From Bacteroidota bacterium (GTDB lineage: Bacteria > Bacteroidota > Bacteroidia > Flavobacteriales > Weeksellaceae), in contig JAEWOS010000018.1 in NCBI GenBank assembly GCA_023460855.1, positions 1-64,000 of the forward strand: DNA of 64,000 bases, in the 5' to 3' direction. How positions within the stretch are numbered: the first letter of the stretch is position 1; every line of letters starts with the position of its first letter. Below, in pieces: positions 45,296 to 52,790 of this stretch. The position numbers and the translations under genes were made by a program. The notes beneath the pieces are model-generated. The model did no database searches. It worked only from the letters and a program-made list of their open reading frames with translations, and was not told the DNA's origin.

Positions 45296-46333
45296 CGAAA
45301 TGTTATTACTGATCAGCCTGTTATTCCCGGAAAAATCAAAGTTGAATTTGCTTTTTCCCGAATCAGTTTCCACCGTTTGCCAGTCCAGAAAAACCTTTCT
45401 GGTCTGTCCGCCTTTCTGCGGATATTCCAGTGAAAGATCGTAAGAGTGCAGATCATTAAGCGAAATGTTTTCAGCAGGTGTGATTTCAAAAGTTCCTTTT
45501 ACATCTGTAAAAGTTATTTCCGGAACGGTCAGTGGAAAATCAAAGAATTTATCGAAAGTCTTAATGATAGAGTCGAGTTGCTCCTGACTTATTTTGTTTT
45601 GAAATTCCTTGTTAAAATCGACAAACTGATAAAGATTGTTCATGGTTTCCGATGTGCTGACTTTCGGAGTTCCGGTATTCAGATCTACGAGAATCTGTAT
45701 AATATTCAGTACAAAACTGTCGGAAATGTTTCTTTTTTCCACTACACCCTGTAACATCAGTTTTACGCTTTCATAATGCTCTTTGTTGATCAAGAAAATT
45801 CGGTTGTCGTACTGACTTGCGAGATTGGCTATTCCCGTTTCATTAAAAGAGGCAGTGCCGTCGCTGAAGTTAACAGATCCGTATGTCTTTACGAATTTTG
45901 CAAGTTCTTCGCGGTAGGTTTTTCCGTCGTAATCCGAAGAAATTTCGGACTTTACCAGATAAATTCCTTCGAATTCCCTTGCAGCAATAATTTGTTCCGC
46001 ATCATCTTTAATCTGCACGTCAAATTTGAAGGAGAAATCATTGATGTTAATACTGTCTGTTTTGAGGATGTCTATGAAATGATACAGAAAGAATCCGTAA
46101 ATGTCATTCATTTCCTTTCCCGCAATTCTGCTTAGCGGTATTTCGACTTCATACGTATTATCAGAGAGACTCTGCGTATTCGAGAACTTTTCAAATCCGG
46201 AGACGAAGCGGTAGTTGCCGCCTTTTTCCATATTGAATGAAAACAGCGGAATTTTTGCTTCGATACGGACACTCTTGATTTTGGACGGGTTGTCCTTACC
46301 TTCATTTTTGAAGCTGAACTGGATGGAGGCCAT
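45293..46333 (-). CDS. Giant multidomain protein, N-terminal part
   Basis: 346 residues, no signal peptide (MASIQFSFKNEGKDNPSK). The first 130 residues look like a beta sandwich, followed by a helical region (about 150-260) and another beta segment (about 270-346). The ORF ends at TGA in mid-domain, with the same frame continuing downstream as the giant ORF, so this is probably the N-terminal part of one protein of about 2,065 codons. No family recognised. The 257 bp upstream gap holds the tpiA terminator and no further gene. Confidence 0.75.
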   Translation of the reverse strand: MASIQFSFKNEGKDNPSKIKSVRIEAKIPLFSFNMEKGGNYRFVSGFEKFSNTQSLSDNTYEVEIPLSRIAGKEMNDIYGFFLYHFIDILKTDSININDFSFKFDVQIKDDAEQIIAAREFEGIYLVKSEISSDYDGKTYREELAKFVKTYGSVNFSDGTASFNETGIANLASQYDNRIFLINKEHYESVKLMLQGVVEKRNISDSFVLNIIQILVDLNTGTPKVSTSETMNNLYQFVDFNKEFQNKISQEQLDSIIKTFDKFFDFPLTVPEITFTDVKGTFEITPAENISLNDLHSYDLSLEYPQKGGQTRKVFLDWQTVETDSGKSKFNFDFSGNNRLISNNIS

Positions 46334-46533
46334 GGTTAAAGTTTTTATGGTTAGTAGTTTTCGCAGAAAAAATTAACTCAGTGCAATTATTACTGCTTTG
46401 GTAAAATTATATAAAAAGTATGCATCGAATATCATGTTATATATTAAATTTTTAGGGGATTTTTCCTGAAAAAATTAAAAGCATTTACCTGAAAAAAAAC
46501 ATGAGATGAAGGAAAAACGGATCATATCAACGC

Positions 46534-46566
46534 AAAAAAAATCTGCCTCATTGCTGAGACAGATTC
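46534..46566 (-). terminator. Terminator of tpiA
   Basis: On the minus strand AATCTG-CTCA pairs with TGAG-CAGATT, followed by a T run (A run 46534-46540). Confidence 0.75.
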
Positions 46567-46590
46567 TGATATTTAAATGAAAATACGGAT

Positions 46591-47340
46591 TTAGCCGAAC
46601 GCTTCAATAATTTTTGAAAAATCTGCGAGCTTAAGTGCTGCACCGCCAATTAATCCTCCGTCGATGTCGGGTTGAGAAAAAATTTCTTTTGCATTGTCGG
46701 GTTTTACAGAGCCACCATAAAGAATTGATATTTCATCCGCTACTTCCTGACCATATTTACTGGCGATCAGACTTCTGATGTGCGCATGAATTTCCTGTGC
46801 CTGTTCCGGTGTGGCGGTTTCGCCGGTTCCAATTGCCCAAACCGGTTCATAGGCGATTACTACTTTTTTAATTTCGTCTGCAGAAAGCGTGAACAGTGAT
46901 ACTTCTGTCTGGTTTTTCACAACTTCCAGATGTTTTCCGGCTTTTCTTTGCTCCAGCGTTTCTCCGTTGCAGTAAATTGGAATTAAACCTTTGTCCAGAG
47001 CCATTTTCACTTTTCTGTTGCAGTGGCTGTCGGTTTCACCGTGATACTGTCTTCTTTCACTATGCCCGATAATGGAACCTGCCGCATTGATACTTTTCAG
47101 CATATCCGCAGAAATTTCTCCCGTATAAGCACCGCTCTCATGTTCGCTCATTTCCTGTGCAAAAACACCGTTGTTCAGAATTTCTACACCGGTTGTAAGA
47201 TAAATTGCGGGTGGCGCAATCCATACTTCGCAGTTAGCAGAATTCTGTGCGGAATAATCCTTCAGTTCTTCCATCAGTTGTTTAGCCTCAGAAAAACTCT
47301 TATTCATTTTCCAGTTTCCGGCTACTATTTTTCTTCTCAT
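46591..47340 (-). CDS. tpiA: Triosephosphate isomerase
   Basis: 249 residues. Catalytic residues are visible: lysine in GNWKMNKSF, histidine in IIGHSERRQY and glutamate in AYEPVWAIGTGE. It interconverts dihydroxyacetone phosphate and glyceraldehyde-3-phosphate. It is the terminal gene of a minus-strand run (DUF1599, DoxX-like, TerB-like, tpiA), a gene order I recall from Bacteroidota. A terminator follows. Confidence 0.97.
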   Translation of the reverse strand: MRRKIVAGNWKMNKSFSEAKQLMEELKDYSAQNSANCEVWIAPPAIYLTTGVEILNNGVFAQEMSEHESGAYTGEISADMLKSINAAGSIIGHSERRQYHGETDSHCNRKVKMALDKGLIPIYCNGETLEQRKAGKHLEVVKNQTEVSLFTLSADEIKKVVIAYEPVWAIGTGETATPEQAQEIHAHIRSLIASKYGQEVADEISILYGGSVKPDNAKEIFSQPDIDGGLIGGAALKLADFSKIIEAFG

Positions 47341-47364
47341 AGTTTGAATGTGATTTATTGCGTC

Positions 47365-47715
47365 TTAATTGAGTTTCCAGATGTTTTTCAGCAGGTGATA
47401 GAAACGGTGTTCGTCGTCGCTGACGTCTTCGTCCGCTTTGATAAGCGACTTGGCAAACTGAACAAAATTTTTACGTTCGTGCTCTTCGGAATCATCGAGA
47501 AAACAGTGCGCGTGGAATTCAAAATGATCTTTCCAGTCTTCCGGCTGAAGCGACGCAATGGCATCCAGCTCGTTATCCAGATTCATTCTGAAAGGAAATT
47601 CCTCCGCCAGATATTCCTGTATTTTCATGCCTTCAGCTGCTGCGAATTCACCGTCAACGGAAGAAAGGATCATGAGCAGATGATAACCTGCGATTGATTT
47701 GTTGGATTTTTGCAT
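47365..47715 (-). CDS. TerB-like protein
   Basis: 116 residues, all helical, with the paired acidic helix-loop patterns of TerB-like proteins (LLMILSSVDGEFAAAE near the N-terminus and SLIKADEDVSDDEHRF near the C-terminus). The family is linked to tellurite resistance and metal sensing, but single-domain members are mostly of unknown function. It lies 24 bp upstream of tpiA in the same run. Confidence 0.7.
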   Translation of the reverse strand: MQKSNKSIAGYHLLMILSSVDGEFAAAEGMKIQEYLAEEFPFRMNLDNELDAIASLQPEDWKDHFEFHAHCFLDDSEEHERKNFVQFAKSLIKADEDVSDDEHRFYHLLKNIWKLN

Positions 47716-47787
47716 ACTTTAATTTTTTTAAATGCGGTTTTTCGCACAGGTTTTATGTTTTCCGATGCCCGCCTTCTGCAAATTTAA

Positions 47788-48864
47788 TTAATAATAATTC
47801 TTTGCCGGATATTTATCCGTAATCTTTCCGTTTTTCAGCACCAGCACAAACGGATTGCTTCTCGCGATGGTTTTCATCGCCGTTTTGTCCATGGTGAGAT
47901 TCGGAATGGTTTTAAAGGTGGTTTTGGAGGTGGAAACTCCGAATACGTTCGTCTTTTTATTCACGGAATTTTCAGCCTGTGCGATTTCCTGCGCAGAAAG
48001 TTTCGCCGGATCGTAACTGAATAACAGTACTGCTTCGGGCGCTGCCAGAATTTGTGCGGCAACATCATTTCCCTGAAGATCCTCAAGACGGAATTTGATG
48101 ATCTCCGATTTGTAGCCCTGCTTCACCATTTCAGTAGTGGTTTTGTCCGACTGAATTTCCCATGGAGTTCCTTCTTCCCAAAGTGATTTGTCGTTCACAT
48201 AATCGTCCTGATTCACCTTTTTCTCTTCGTTCGTTGTCCTGTTTTTCAGAATATAGAACGTTTTGTATTCTGAAGGATTCTGGCCTATTTTCCTGCGTTC
48301 TGCATTCATGTCCGTACCGGTTTTGTAATCGCGGAAATCGATCAGCGGTTCCTGCTGCAGTCCGAGAATCATGACGATGCTGAAAATAAGAGTCAGAATT
48401 CCGAAGCCGATCCATGAATATTTTGCAGGTCTTACACCGTCATCAAACGAAGTTCGCTGATACATAAAATGTAATATAATCAGAGCGGCGAGAATGATCA
48501 TATCTTTAATGAAACTCTGCCAAGGCGTGAATTTGATGGCATCGCCGAAACAGCCGCAATCGGTTACTTTATTGAAATAAGCTGAGTAAAAGGTGAGAAA
48601 TCCGAAGAAAATACATAAAGCAATCAGCGACAGCAGTGTGAATTTTAACCGGATTTTAAAGAGCAGAAACAACCCCAGAATTATTTCCAGCGCTACAACA
48701 AAGATTGCAATCGGAAGTGCTGCTGATTCAAAAAAGGGCATATTAAAAACTGCCGGTGAAAAGTACTCTTCCAGTTTAAAAGAGAATCCCCTTACATCAA
48801 CAGCTTTTACAAAACCTGACGCAATGAAGACTAATGCGATGATGATTCTAAGTATTTCTTTCAT
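47788..48864 (-). CDS. DoxX-like membrane protein (BT_3928 type)
   Basis: 358 residues. The first 150 form four or more membrane helices of the DoxX/MauE kind (IIIALVFIASGFVKAVD, KVTDCGCFGDAIKFTPWQSF with the CGCFG motif). Another helix lies near 155-170, and the C-terminal 180 residues are soluble with a thioredoxin-like look but no CxxC. A role in redox or quinone chemistry of the periplasm is likely for the family. The order next to DUF1599 and tpiA is typical of Bacteroidota. Confidence 0.82.
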   Translation of the reverse strand: MKEILRIIIALVFIASGFVKAVDVRGFSFKLEEYFSPAVFNMPFFESAALPIAIFVVALEIILGLFLLFKIRLKFTLLSLIALCIFFGFLTFYSAYFNKVTDCGCFGDAIKFTPWQSFIKDMIILAALIILHFMYQRTSFDDGVRPAKYSWIGFGILTLIFSIVMILGLQQEPLIDFRDYKTGTDMNAERRKIGQNPSEYKTFYILKNRTTNEEKKVNQDDYVNDKSLWEEGTPWEIQSDKTTTEMVKQGYKSEIIKFRLEDLQGNDVAAQILAAPEAVLLFSYDPAKLSAQEIAQAENSVNKKTNVFGVSTSKTTFKTIPNLTMDKTAMKTIARSNPFVLVLKNGKITDKYPAKNYY

Positions 48865-48905
48865 TTTTATTTATGAAGTGCGAAGGAAAATGTGAACGTT
48901 TTTTT

Positions 48906-49481
48906 TTAAACCAGTTTCGTTACCGTTTCACTTTTCGCTTCTGAAAACTTAATCAGGCAGAATACCGCATAATTCAGCATATCGAAATAATTGGCTTCCG
49001 GACCTTCCGAAACAAGCGTTTTTCCGCCGTTGTCCTCAATCTGTTTGGTTCGCAGTACTTTCTGATAAATGAGATCGGTGATAGACGAAATACGCATATC
49101 GCGCCACGCTTCGCCGTAATCGTGATTTTTTTTCTCCATCAGAAGCCGTGCTTCCGTTGCATATTTGTCGTACAGCGCAAGAATTTCCTCTGGATTGCTG
49201 TCCAGGTTTTCACTCATTCCCAATTCGAGCTGAATCAGAGCAATGATGGAATAATTCACAATGGCCACAAATTCGTCTTCCTCGCTTTCGTCCACCATCT
49301 TTTTTTCGTTCATCTGAATGGTGCGGATTCTGTTTACCTTTATGAATATCTGATCGGTGATGGAGCTTGGCCTTAAAACGCGCCACGCTGCGCCATAATC
49401 GTGCATTTTTTTGCTGAAAAGGTCTCGGCATTCGGCAATGGCACGGTCAAATTGCAGGGAAGTATGAAGCATGATGGACAT
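48906..49481 (-). CDS. DUF1599 protein with an internal duplication
   Basis: 191 residues made of two copies of the same unit, roughly 18-90 and 105-178. Compare KMHDYGAAWRVLRPSSITD with KKNHDYGEAWRDMRISSITD, each followed by K-x-x-R-x-x-x-I. Charged, soluble and helical, it recalls all-alpha nucleotide-pyrophosphohydrolase folds, but no function is established. It may start at the internal ATG three codons in. It is divergent from folP; its -7 box is at 49489-49496. Confidence 0.88.
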   Translation of the reverse strand: MSIMLHTSLQFDRAIAECRDLFSKKMHDYGAAWRVLRPSSITDQIFIKVNRIRTIQMNEKKMVDESEEDEFVAIVNYSIIALIQLELGMSENLDSNPEEILALYDKYATEARLLMEKKNHDYGEAWRDMRISSITDLIYQKVLRTKQIEDNGGKTLVSEGPEANYFDMLNYAVFCLIKFSEAKSETVTKLV

Positions 49482-49488
49482 TAAGCTT

Positions 49489-49496
49489 CAAAGATA
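49489..49496 (-). promoter_or_regulatory. -7 box of the DUF1599-tpiA run
   Basis: On the minus strand this reads TATCTTTG, an exact consensus match, 7 bases before the ATG. Confidence 0.5.
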
Positions 49497-49568
49497 AAAA
49501 TTTTTGCAGTACCGTTTTTCTGCCGAGAATATTTGACTGTTTGCGTCATAACATTTTTCTTTGCAGAA

Positions 49569-49576
49569 TACATTTG
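49569..49576 (+). promoter_or_regulatory. -7 box of folP, leaderless layout
   Basis: TACATTTG matches TAnnTTTG and ends 4 bases before the ATG at 49581, so the mRNA probably begins at the start codon. This rules out the longer frame from 49533. Confidence 0.5.
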
Positions 49577-49580
49577 TGAT

Positions 49581-50429
49581 ATGAACACCATTTTCGAACC
49601 GCGTAAATTTTCCCTGAACGTTAAAGGAAAACTCTATGATTTATCGAAACCGAAAATCATGGGAATCCTGAATATGACGCCGGATTCGTTTTCCGACGGC
49701 GGAAAGTTCAACAGCGAAGAAAATGCGCTGAAACACGCAGAACAAATGGTTAGGGAAGGAGCGGACATCATCGATATTGGTCCGCAATCGACAAGGCCGG
49801 GTTCCGAAATCATTCCTGCCTCTGAAGAAATCAGGAGAACCGGAAAAATTATCCGGAACATTAAGACTGAATTTCCCGAAACCCTGATTTCGCTCGATAC
49901 CTTTTATGCGGAAACGGTGCGGTTTGGTTTCGATGAAGGAATTGACATCATCAATGATATTTCTGCGGGCCAGTTTGATCAGGAGATGTTTGACACGGCT
50001 GCAAATACCGGGTTGCCATATATCCTCATGCATGTAAACAGTTCTTATGCAGAAATGCACCGCAAAAATGAACATGATGATATTGTGCTCGATGTCAATA
50101 AATTTTTGCTCAAAAAATCCGCTGAACTGCTACAAAAGGGCGTGAAAGACATCATTCTTGATCCCGGATTCGGATTTGGAAAAACGGTGGAAGATCAGTT
50201 CCGGCTGCTGGAAGAAACGGAGCATATCGGTTTAGGAAAATTTCCTGTACTGATCGGTATTTCACGGAAATCCTTTATCTACAAACCTTTGGGAAAAGCA
50301 GCGAACGAAGTGGGAGCCGAAACGGCAGAACTTCACCGGAAAGTACTGAAAAAAGGCGCGAATATCCTGCGAGTGCATGATGTTGCAACTGCAAGAAAAC
50401 TGGTGGAAGAGTCTATTGCAGATCAGTGA
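49581..50429 (+). CDS. folP: Dihydropteroate synthase
   Basis: 282 residues. Diagnostic motifs are MGILNMTPDSFSDGG, GADIIDIGPQSTRPG (usual GGQSTRPG), LDTFYAE, INDISAG, DPGFGFGKT and IGISRKSF. It condenses p-aminobenzoate with dihydropterin pyrophosphate in folate synthesis and is the sulfonamide target. Start at 49581 is set by the promoter and the family N-terminus. It is monocistronic. Confidence 0.96.
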   Translation: MNTIFEPRKFSLNVKGKLYDLSKPKIMGILNMTPDSFSDGGKFNSEENALKHAEQMVREGADIIDIGPQSTRPGSEIIPASEEIRRTGKIIRNIKTEFPETLISLDTFYAETVRFGFDEGIDIINDISAGQFDQEMFDTAANTGLPYILMHVNSSYAEMHRKNEHDDIVLDVNKFLLKKSAELLQKGVKDIILDPGFGFGKTVEDQFRLLEETEHIGLGKFPVLIGISRKSFIYKPLGKAANEVGAETAELHRKVLKKGANILRVHDVATARKLVEESIADQ

Positions 50430-50474
50430 TTTCAGCAATTAATCAATCACCGGAAATCTCAATTTTAAAACACT

Positions 50475-50482
50475 TATTTTTG
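50475..50482 (+). promoter_or_regulatory. -7 box of the YceI gene, leaderless layout
   Basis: TATTTTTG matches the consensus and ends 4 bases before the ATG at 50487. Confidence 0.5.
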
Positions 50483-50486
50483 CCGA

Positions 50487-51068
50487 ATGAGAAAAATTTT
50501 TTTGAAAAAATTGGCTTTTGCTGCACTGTTTGCTTCGCTGCTGTCTTTCGGACAGTCGAAAACGGTAAACGCATCAGAAATAAACTGGTGGGGATATAAA
50601 CTAGCCAAAACTGCGGCTTCTTCGCATACAGGAACCGTAGATCTGAAATCCGGGAATGTGGTAATGAAAGGAAATCAGGTTACAGGCGGAACTTTTGTGA
50701 TGGATATGACCACGATTACGTCAACCGATCTTGAAGGCGACCGTCAGAAAAAACTGAACGAGCATCTGAAGCACGGCGATTTCTTCGAGACAAACAAATT
50801 TCCGGAGGCCGTCTATAAAATTACATCAGTACAGAAGAATAAAGACCAGGTGTACAGGTTTAAAATTAACGGAACACTGACCGTGAAAAACCAGACGCAT
50901 CCTGTTTCTTTCCCTGCAAACATCACGGTGGAAAAAGGTACTGTAACCATTGTTTCGGATAAATTCAGTTTCGACAGACAGAAATTCGGCGTGAGTTACC
51001 AGTCCAGCATGAAAGATGTGCTGATCAAGAATGAAGTGGATATGAAGGTAAAAGTAACTGCGAAATAA
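50487..51068 (+). CDS. YceI-family exported lipid-binding protein
   Basis: 193 residues with a signal peptide ending LLSFGQ. The mature part is the YceI lipocalin-like barrel: SEINWWGYKLAKTAASSHTG at its start, FVMDMTTITSTDLEGDRQ in the middle and FPEAVYKITSV. Family members bind isoprenoid or other lipids in the periplasm. It is the last housekeeping gene before the cassette array and ends in a perfect terminator. Confidence 0.92.
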   Translation: MRKIFLKKLAFAALFASLLSFGQSKTVNASEINWWGYKLAKTAASSHTGTVDLKSGNVVMKGNQVTGGTFVMDMTTITSTDLEGDRQKKLNEHLKHGDFFETNKFPEAVYKITSVQKNKDQVYRFKINGTLTVKNQTHPVSFPANITVEKGTVTIVSDKFSFDRQKFGVSYQSSMKDVLIKNEVDMKVKVTAK

Positions 51069-51090
51069 GAACATTATAATTAATAAAAAT

Positions 51091-51122
51091 AAAACCGAAT
51101 CTGCGTGGATTCGGTTTTTTTG
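51091..51122 (+). terminator. Terminator of the YceI gene
   Basis: AAACCGAATC pairs perfectly with GATTCGGTTT around a 4-6 base loop, then a T run. Confidence 0.85.
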
Positions 51123-51157
51123 TGAAGTTTGCTGGAACTTGGACTTTGCGCACCGGA

Positions 51158-51314
51158 CGGAGAATCTTTTATTTCTCTTCCTTTATTCTTGTAATTTAGT
51201 CAGTGGAAAAAATATTTTGCTCAAAGCGGTTTTCCTTCCGACTTTCAGTTCAAAGTAGCCCGCAGTTGGCTCCGCCGAATCTTCGATTTCGCAAAATACT
51301 TTTTCCGTTATCTG
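51158..51314 (+). repeat. Cassette-boundary repeat, copy 1 (attC-like palindrome)
   Basis: First of three related repeats. A left arm GGAAAAAATATTTTGC (51205-51220) pairs imperfectly with GCAAAATACTTTTTCC (51291-51306), and the repeat ends directly at GTTATCTGCA (51307-51316), the start of module 1. It shares GTAATTTAGTC, CGGTTTTCCTTCCGACTTT and TTCAAAGTAGCCCGC with copy 3. The bases between the YceI terminator and 51158 show no gene. Confidence 0.8.
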
Positions 51315-51943
51315 CAATGTTGCAACAAAACAGTGTAAAATTGGAAAAGTGAAAAAATTTATAAATGTTATCTTATTTATTTTGTTATTTTTAGTAACGA
51401 AAGAACTGATTTATATTTTTTACGAAAGTTGGAATTTTTTAATTTTGAATATTGTAGATGAATATGAATATTTGAAGTTTTCTATTTTAATTGCACTAAC
51501 ATCATTTTTATTTTCCTTCATTTTTCTAGTTTTATTTTTTGCATTTAAAAATCTTAATATTATATACAAAGTTCTATCTTATTTAGTTTCACTCGCTCTG
51601 AGTTTAGTTGTCGTAAACTTAATTTACTTTCAATTTAAAAATGAAATGAATTTTATTCAAATATTATTGAATTTAATAATTGTTCTTGTTGTATTTTCAG
51701 TATTAAATTTTATTATTTTACAATTTCTAGAAAGGAAAATTTTGAAAATAATTTAATACTGCAGATAACATATTCTATGACAAAAAACAGTAAATGTTTT
51801 TTTAGCTATTCATTGGGAATAAATCTGCATTTTCACTTCCTTAATTTTCGTAATTTAGTCTGTGGAAAAAGCAATTTGCTTCGGTTGGTCGAAATTGAAC
51901 TTTTCGTCCAATTTAGCCGACCTTCGCAAATACTTTTTCCGTT
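51307..51943 (+). mobile_element. Integron-like cassette 1
   Basis: The module starts with GTTATCTGCA (51307-51316), carries one ORF and then shows the exact reverse complement TGCAGATAAC (51760-51769) just after the stop. The following tail (51769-51850) shares AACATATTCTATGACAAAAAACA and TCTGCATTTT with the tail of cassette 4. The next module begins at GTT 51941. Boundary complementarity of this kind is how integron cassettes look in an array. Confidence 0.6.
51349..51756 (+). CDS. Small integral membrane protein of unknown function (cassette 1)
   Basis: 135 residues from a GTG at 51349. Almost entirely hydrophobic, with about four membrane helices (residues 5-22, 40-65, 72-92, 100-125) and short polar loops. 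It is very AT-rich, dominated by Leu, Ile, Phe, Lys and Asn codons, unlike the flanking housekeeping genes. No family recognised. It is the only ORF of cassette 1. No promoter is evident inside the cassette, apart from TATTCTTG in the repeat upstream (51185-51192), one mismatch from TAnnTTTG. Confidence 0.65.
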   Translation: MKKFINVILFILLFLVTKELIYIFYESWNFLILNIVDEYEYLKFSILIALTSFLFSFIFLVLFFAFKNLNIIYKVLSYLVSLALSLVVVNLIYFQFKNEMNFIQILLNLIIVLVVFSVLNFIILQFLERKILKII

Positions 51944-51948
51944 ATCTG
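51825..51948 (+). repeat. Cassette-boundary repeat, copy 2 (attC-like palindrome)
   Basis: GGAAAAAGCAATTTGC (51864-51879) pairs imperfectly with GCAAATACTTTTTCC (51926-51940), and the inner AAATTGAAC pairs with GTCCAATTT. The copy is shorter than copies 1 and 3 in the middle but shares the GTAATTTAGTC start and the GTTATCTG end (51941-51948). Confidence 0.75.
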
Positions 51949-52783
51949 AAACCAATTGAAAACGCTGTGTTGATCCAAATTAAGCAAAAGCCCATCTCTT
52001 TGACTGATGAATATGAAATTTTCATTGGTGAAGATTTATTTTACACTGCAGTTTCAAAACCGTTCAAGCAAACTGCCAAAATTGACATCTTTTCAGCTGC
52101 TACCAATTCGCAAATAATGAAAATAGCAAAACAGAATTTCGGAATTAGAGCAAATTATTTAATTCAGTTTTTTGATGGTGAGGAAATATATTCTTTGGAA
52201 GAAATAAACAATATTAAACTGACTTTCAAATGTCAAATAAAAGACGATCTATATCAACTCTACGGACACAACGGAAACAAATTTTCAATATTTAAAAATC
52301 AAAAGCAGATTGGATTTTGGGAAAAGAATAATTTCATTTTTGGAGAAAGGGATTTTTATAACCTAACTGCAAATGATAATGAAAGCCCAGTTTTACTTTC
52401 TGCTTTTTGTATTTGTATAGATAACGCAAAAAATAACTTTCAAAATGAACTTTCTCTCCTTAATTTTGATATTGGATTCAAAGGAAATTTATTGCGGAAG
52501 TTTGATGAAAATTGGAAGCCAAATAGCTGTGAATAGTTTTGGCTGCAGATAACAGCGTATTTGCAAAAGGCGGGGTTGAATATATTCTTTGAAAATTAGT
52601 TTAGCAGTATCCGCAAAATATTTTTTCCTCTGAATTTTTATTTTTTTAAGGAATCGGAGAATTTTCATTTCCACTTCCCTTATTTTTGTAATTTAGTCAC
52701 TGGAAAAAATATTTTGCTCAAGGCGGTTTTCCTTCCGACTTTTCGTTCAAAGTAGCCCGCCCTTCGCAAATACTTTTTCCGTT
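51941..52783 (+). mobile_element. Integron-like cassette 2
   Basis: Starts GTTATCTG (51941-51948); the complement CAGATAAC (52546-52553) follows the ORF. Directly after it, AACAGCGTATTTGCAAAAGG (52551-52570, continuing CGGG) pairs with CCCGCCCTTCGCAAATAC (52756-52773), so the whole 52546-52783 tail forms one attC-like imperfect palindrome with a long internal section. Confidence 0.65.
51967..52536 (+). CDS. Protein of unknown function, possibly LURP-one/scramblase-like (cassette 2)
   Basis: About 189 residues from GTG 51967 (TTG 51970 is equally possible). The ATG at 51862 lies inside boundary repeat copy 2 and would translate across the cassette junction, so I reject it. The pattern ISLTDEYEIFIGEDLFYTAV followed by repeated short strands (YQLYGHNGNKFSIFKNQKQI) faintly recalls the LURP-one/scramblase barrel; this is a weak guess. 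No signal peptide. AT-rich codon use. Confidence 0.6.
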   Translation: MLIQIKQKPISLTDEYEIFIGEDLFYTAVSKPFKQTAKIDIFSAATNSQIMKIAKQNFGIRANYLIQFFDGEEIYSLEEINNIKLTFKCQIKDDLYQLYGHNGNKFSIFKNQKQIGFWEKNNFIFGERDFYNLTANDNESPVLLSAFCICIDNAKNNFQNELSLLNFDIGFKGNLLRKFDENWKPNSCE

Positions 52784-52790
52784 AGCTGTA
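52654..52790 (+). repeat. Cassette-boundary repeat, copy 3 (attC-like palindrome)
   Basis: GGAAAAAATATTTTGC (52702-52717) and AAGGCGG pair with CCCGCCCTT and GCAAATACTTTTTCC (52766-52780). The repeat ends at GTTAGCTGTA (52781-52790). It contains TATTTTTG near its start (52681-52689), a perfect match to the -7 consensus, which could serve cassette 3. An inverted piece GCAAAATATTTTTTCC also occurs near 52612. Confidence 0.8.

Noticed and set aside
51862..51966. Upstream extension of the cassette 2 ORF
   Set aside because: It would be encoded by the boundary repeat; its residues match no protein pattern and it crosses the cassette junction at 51941.
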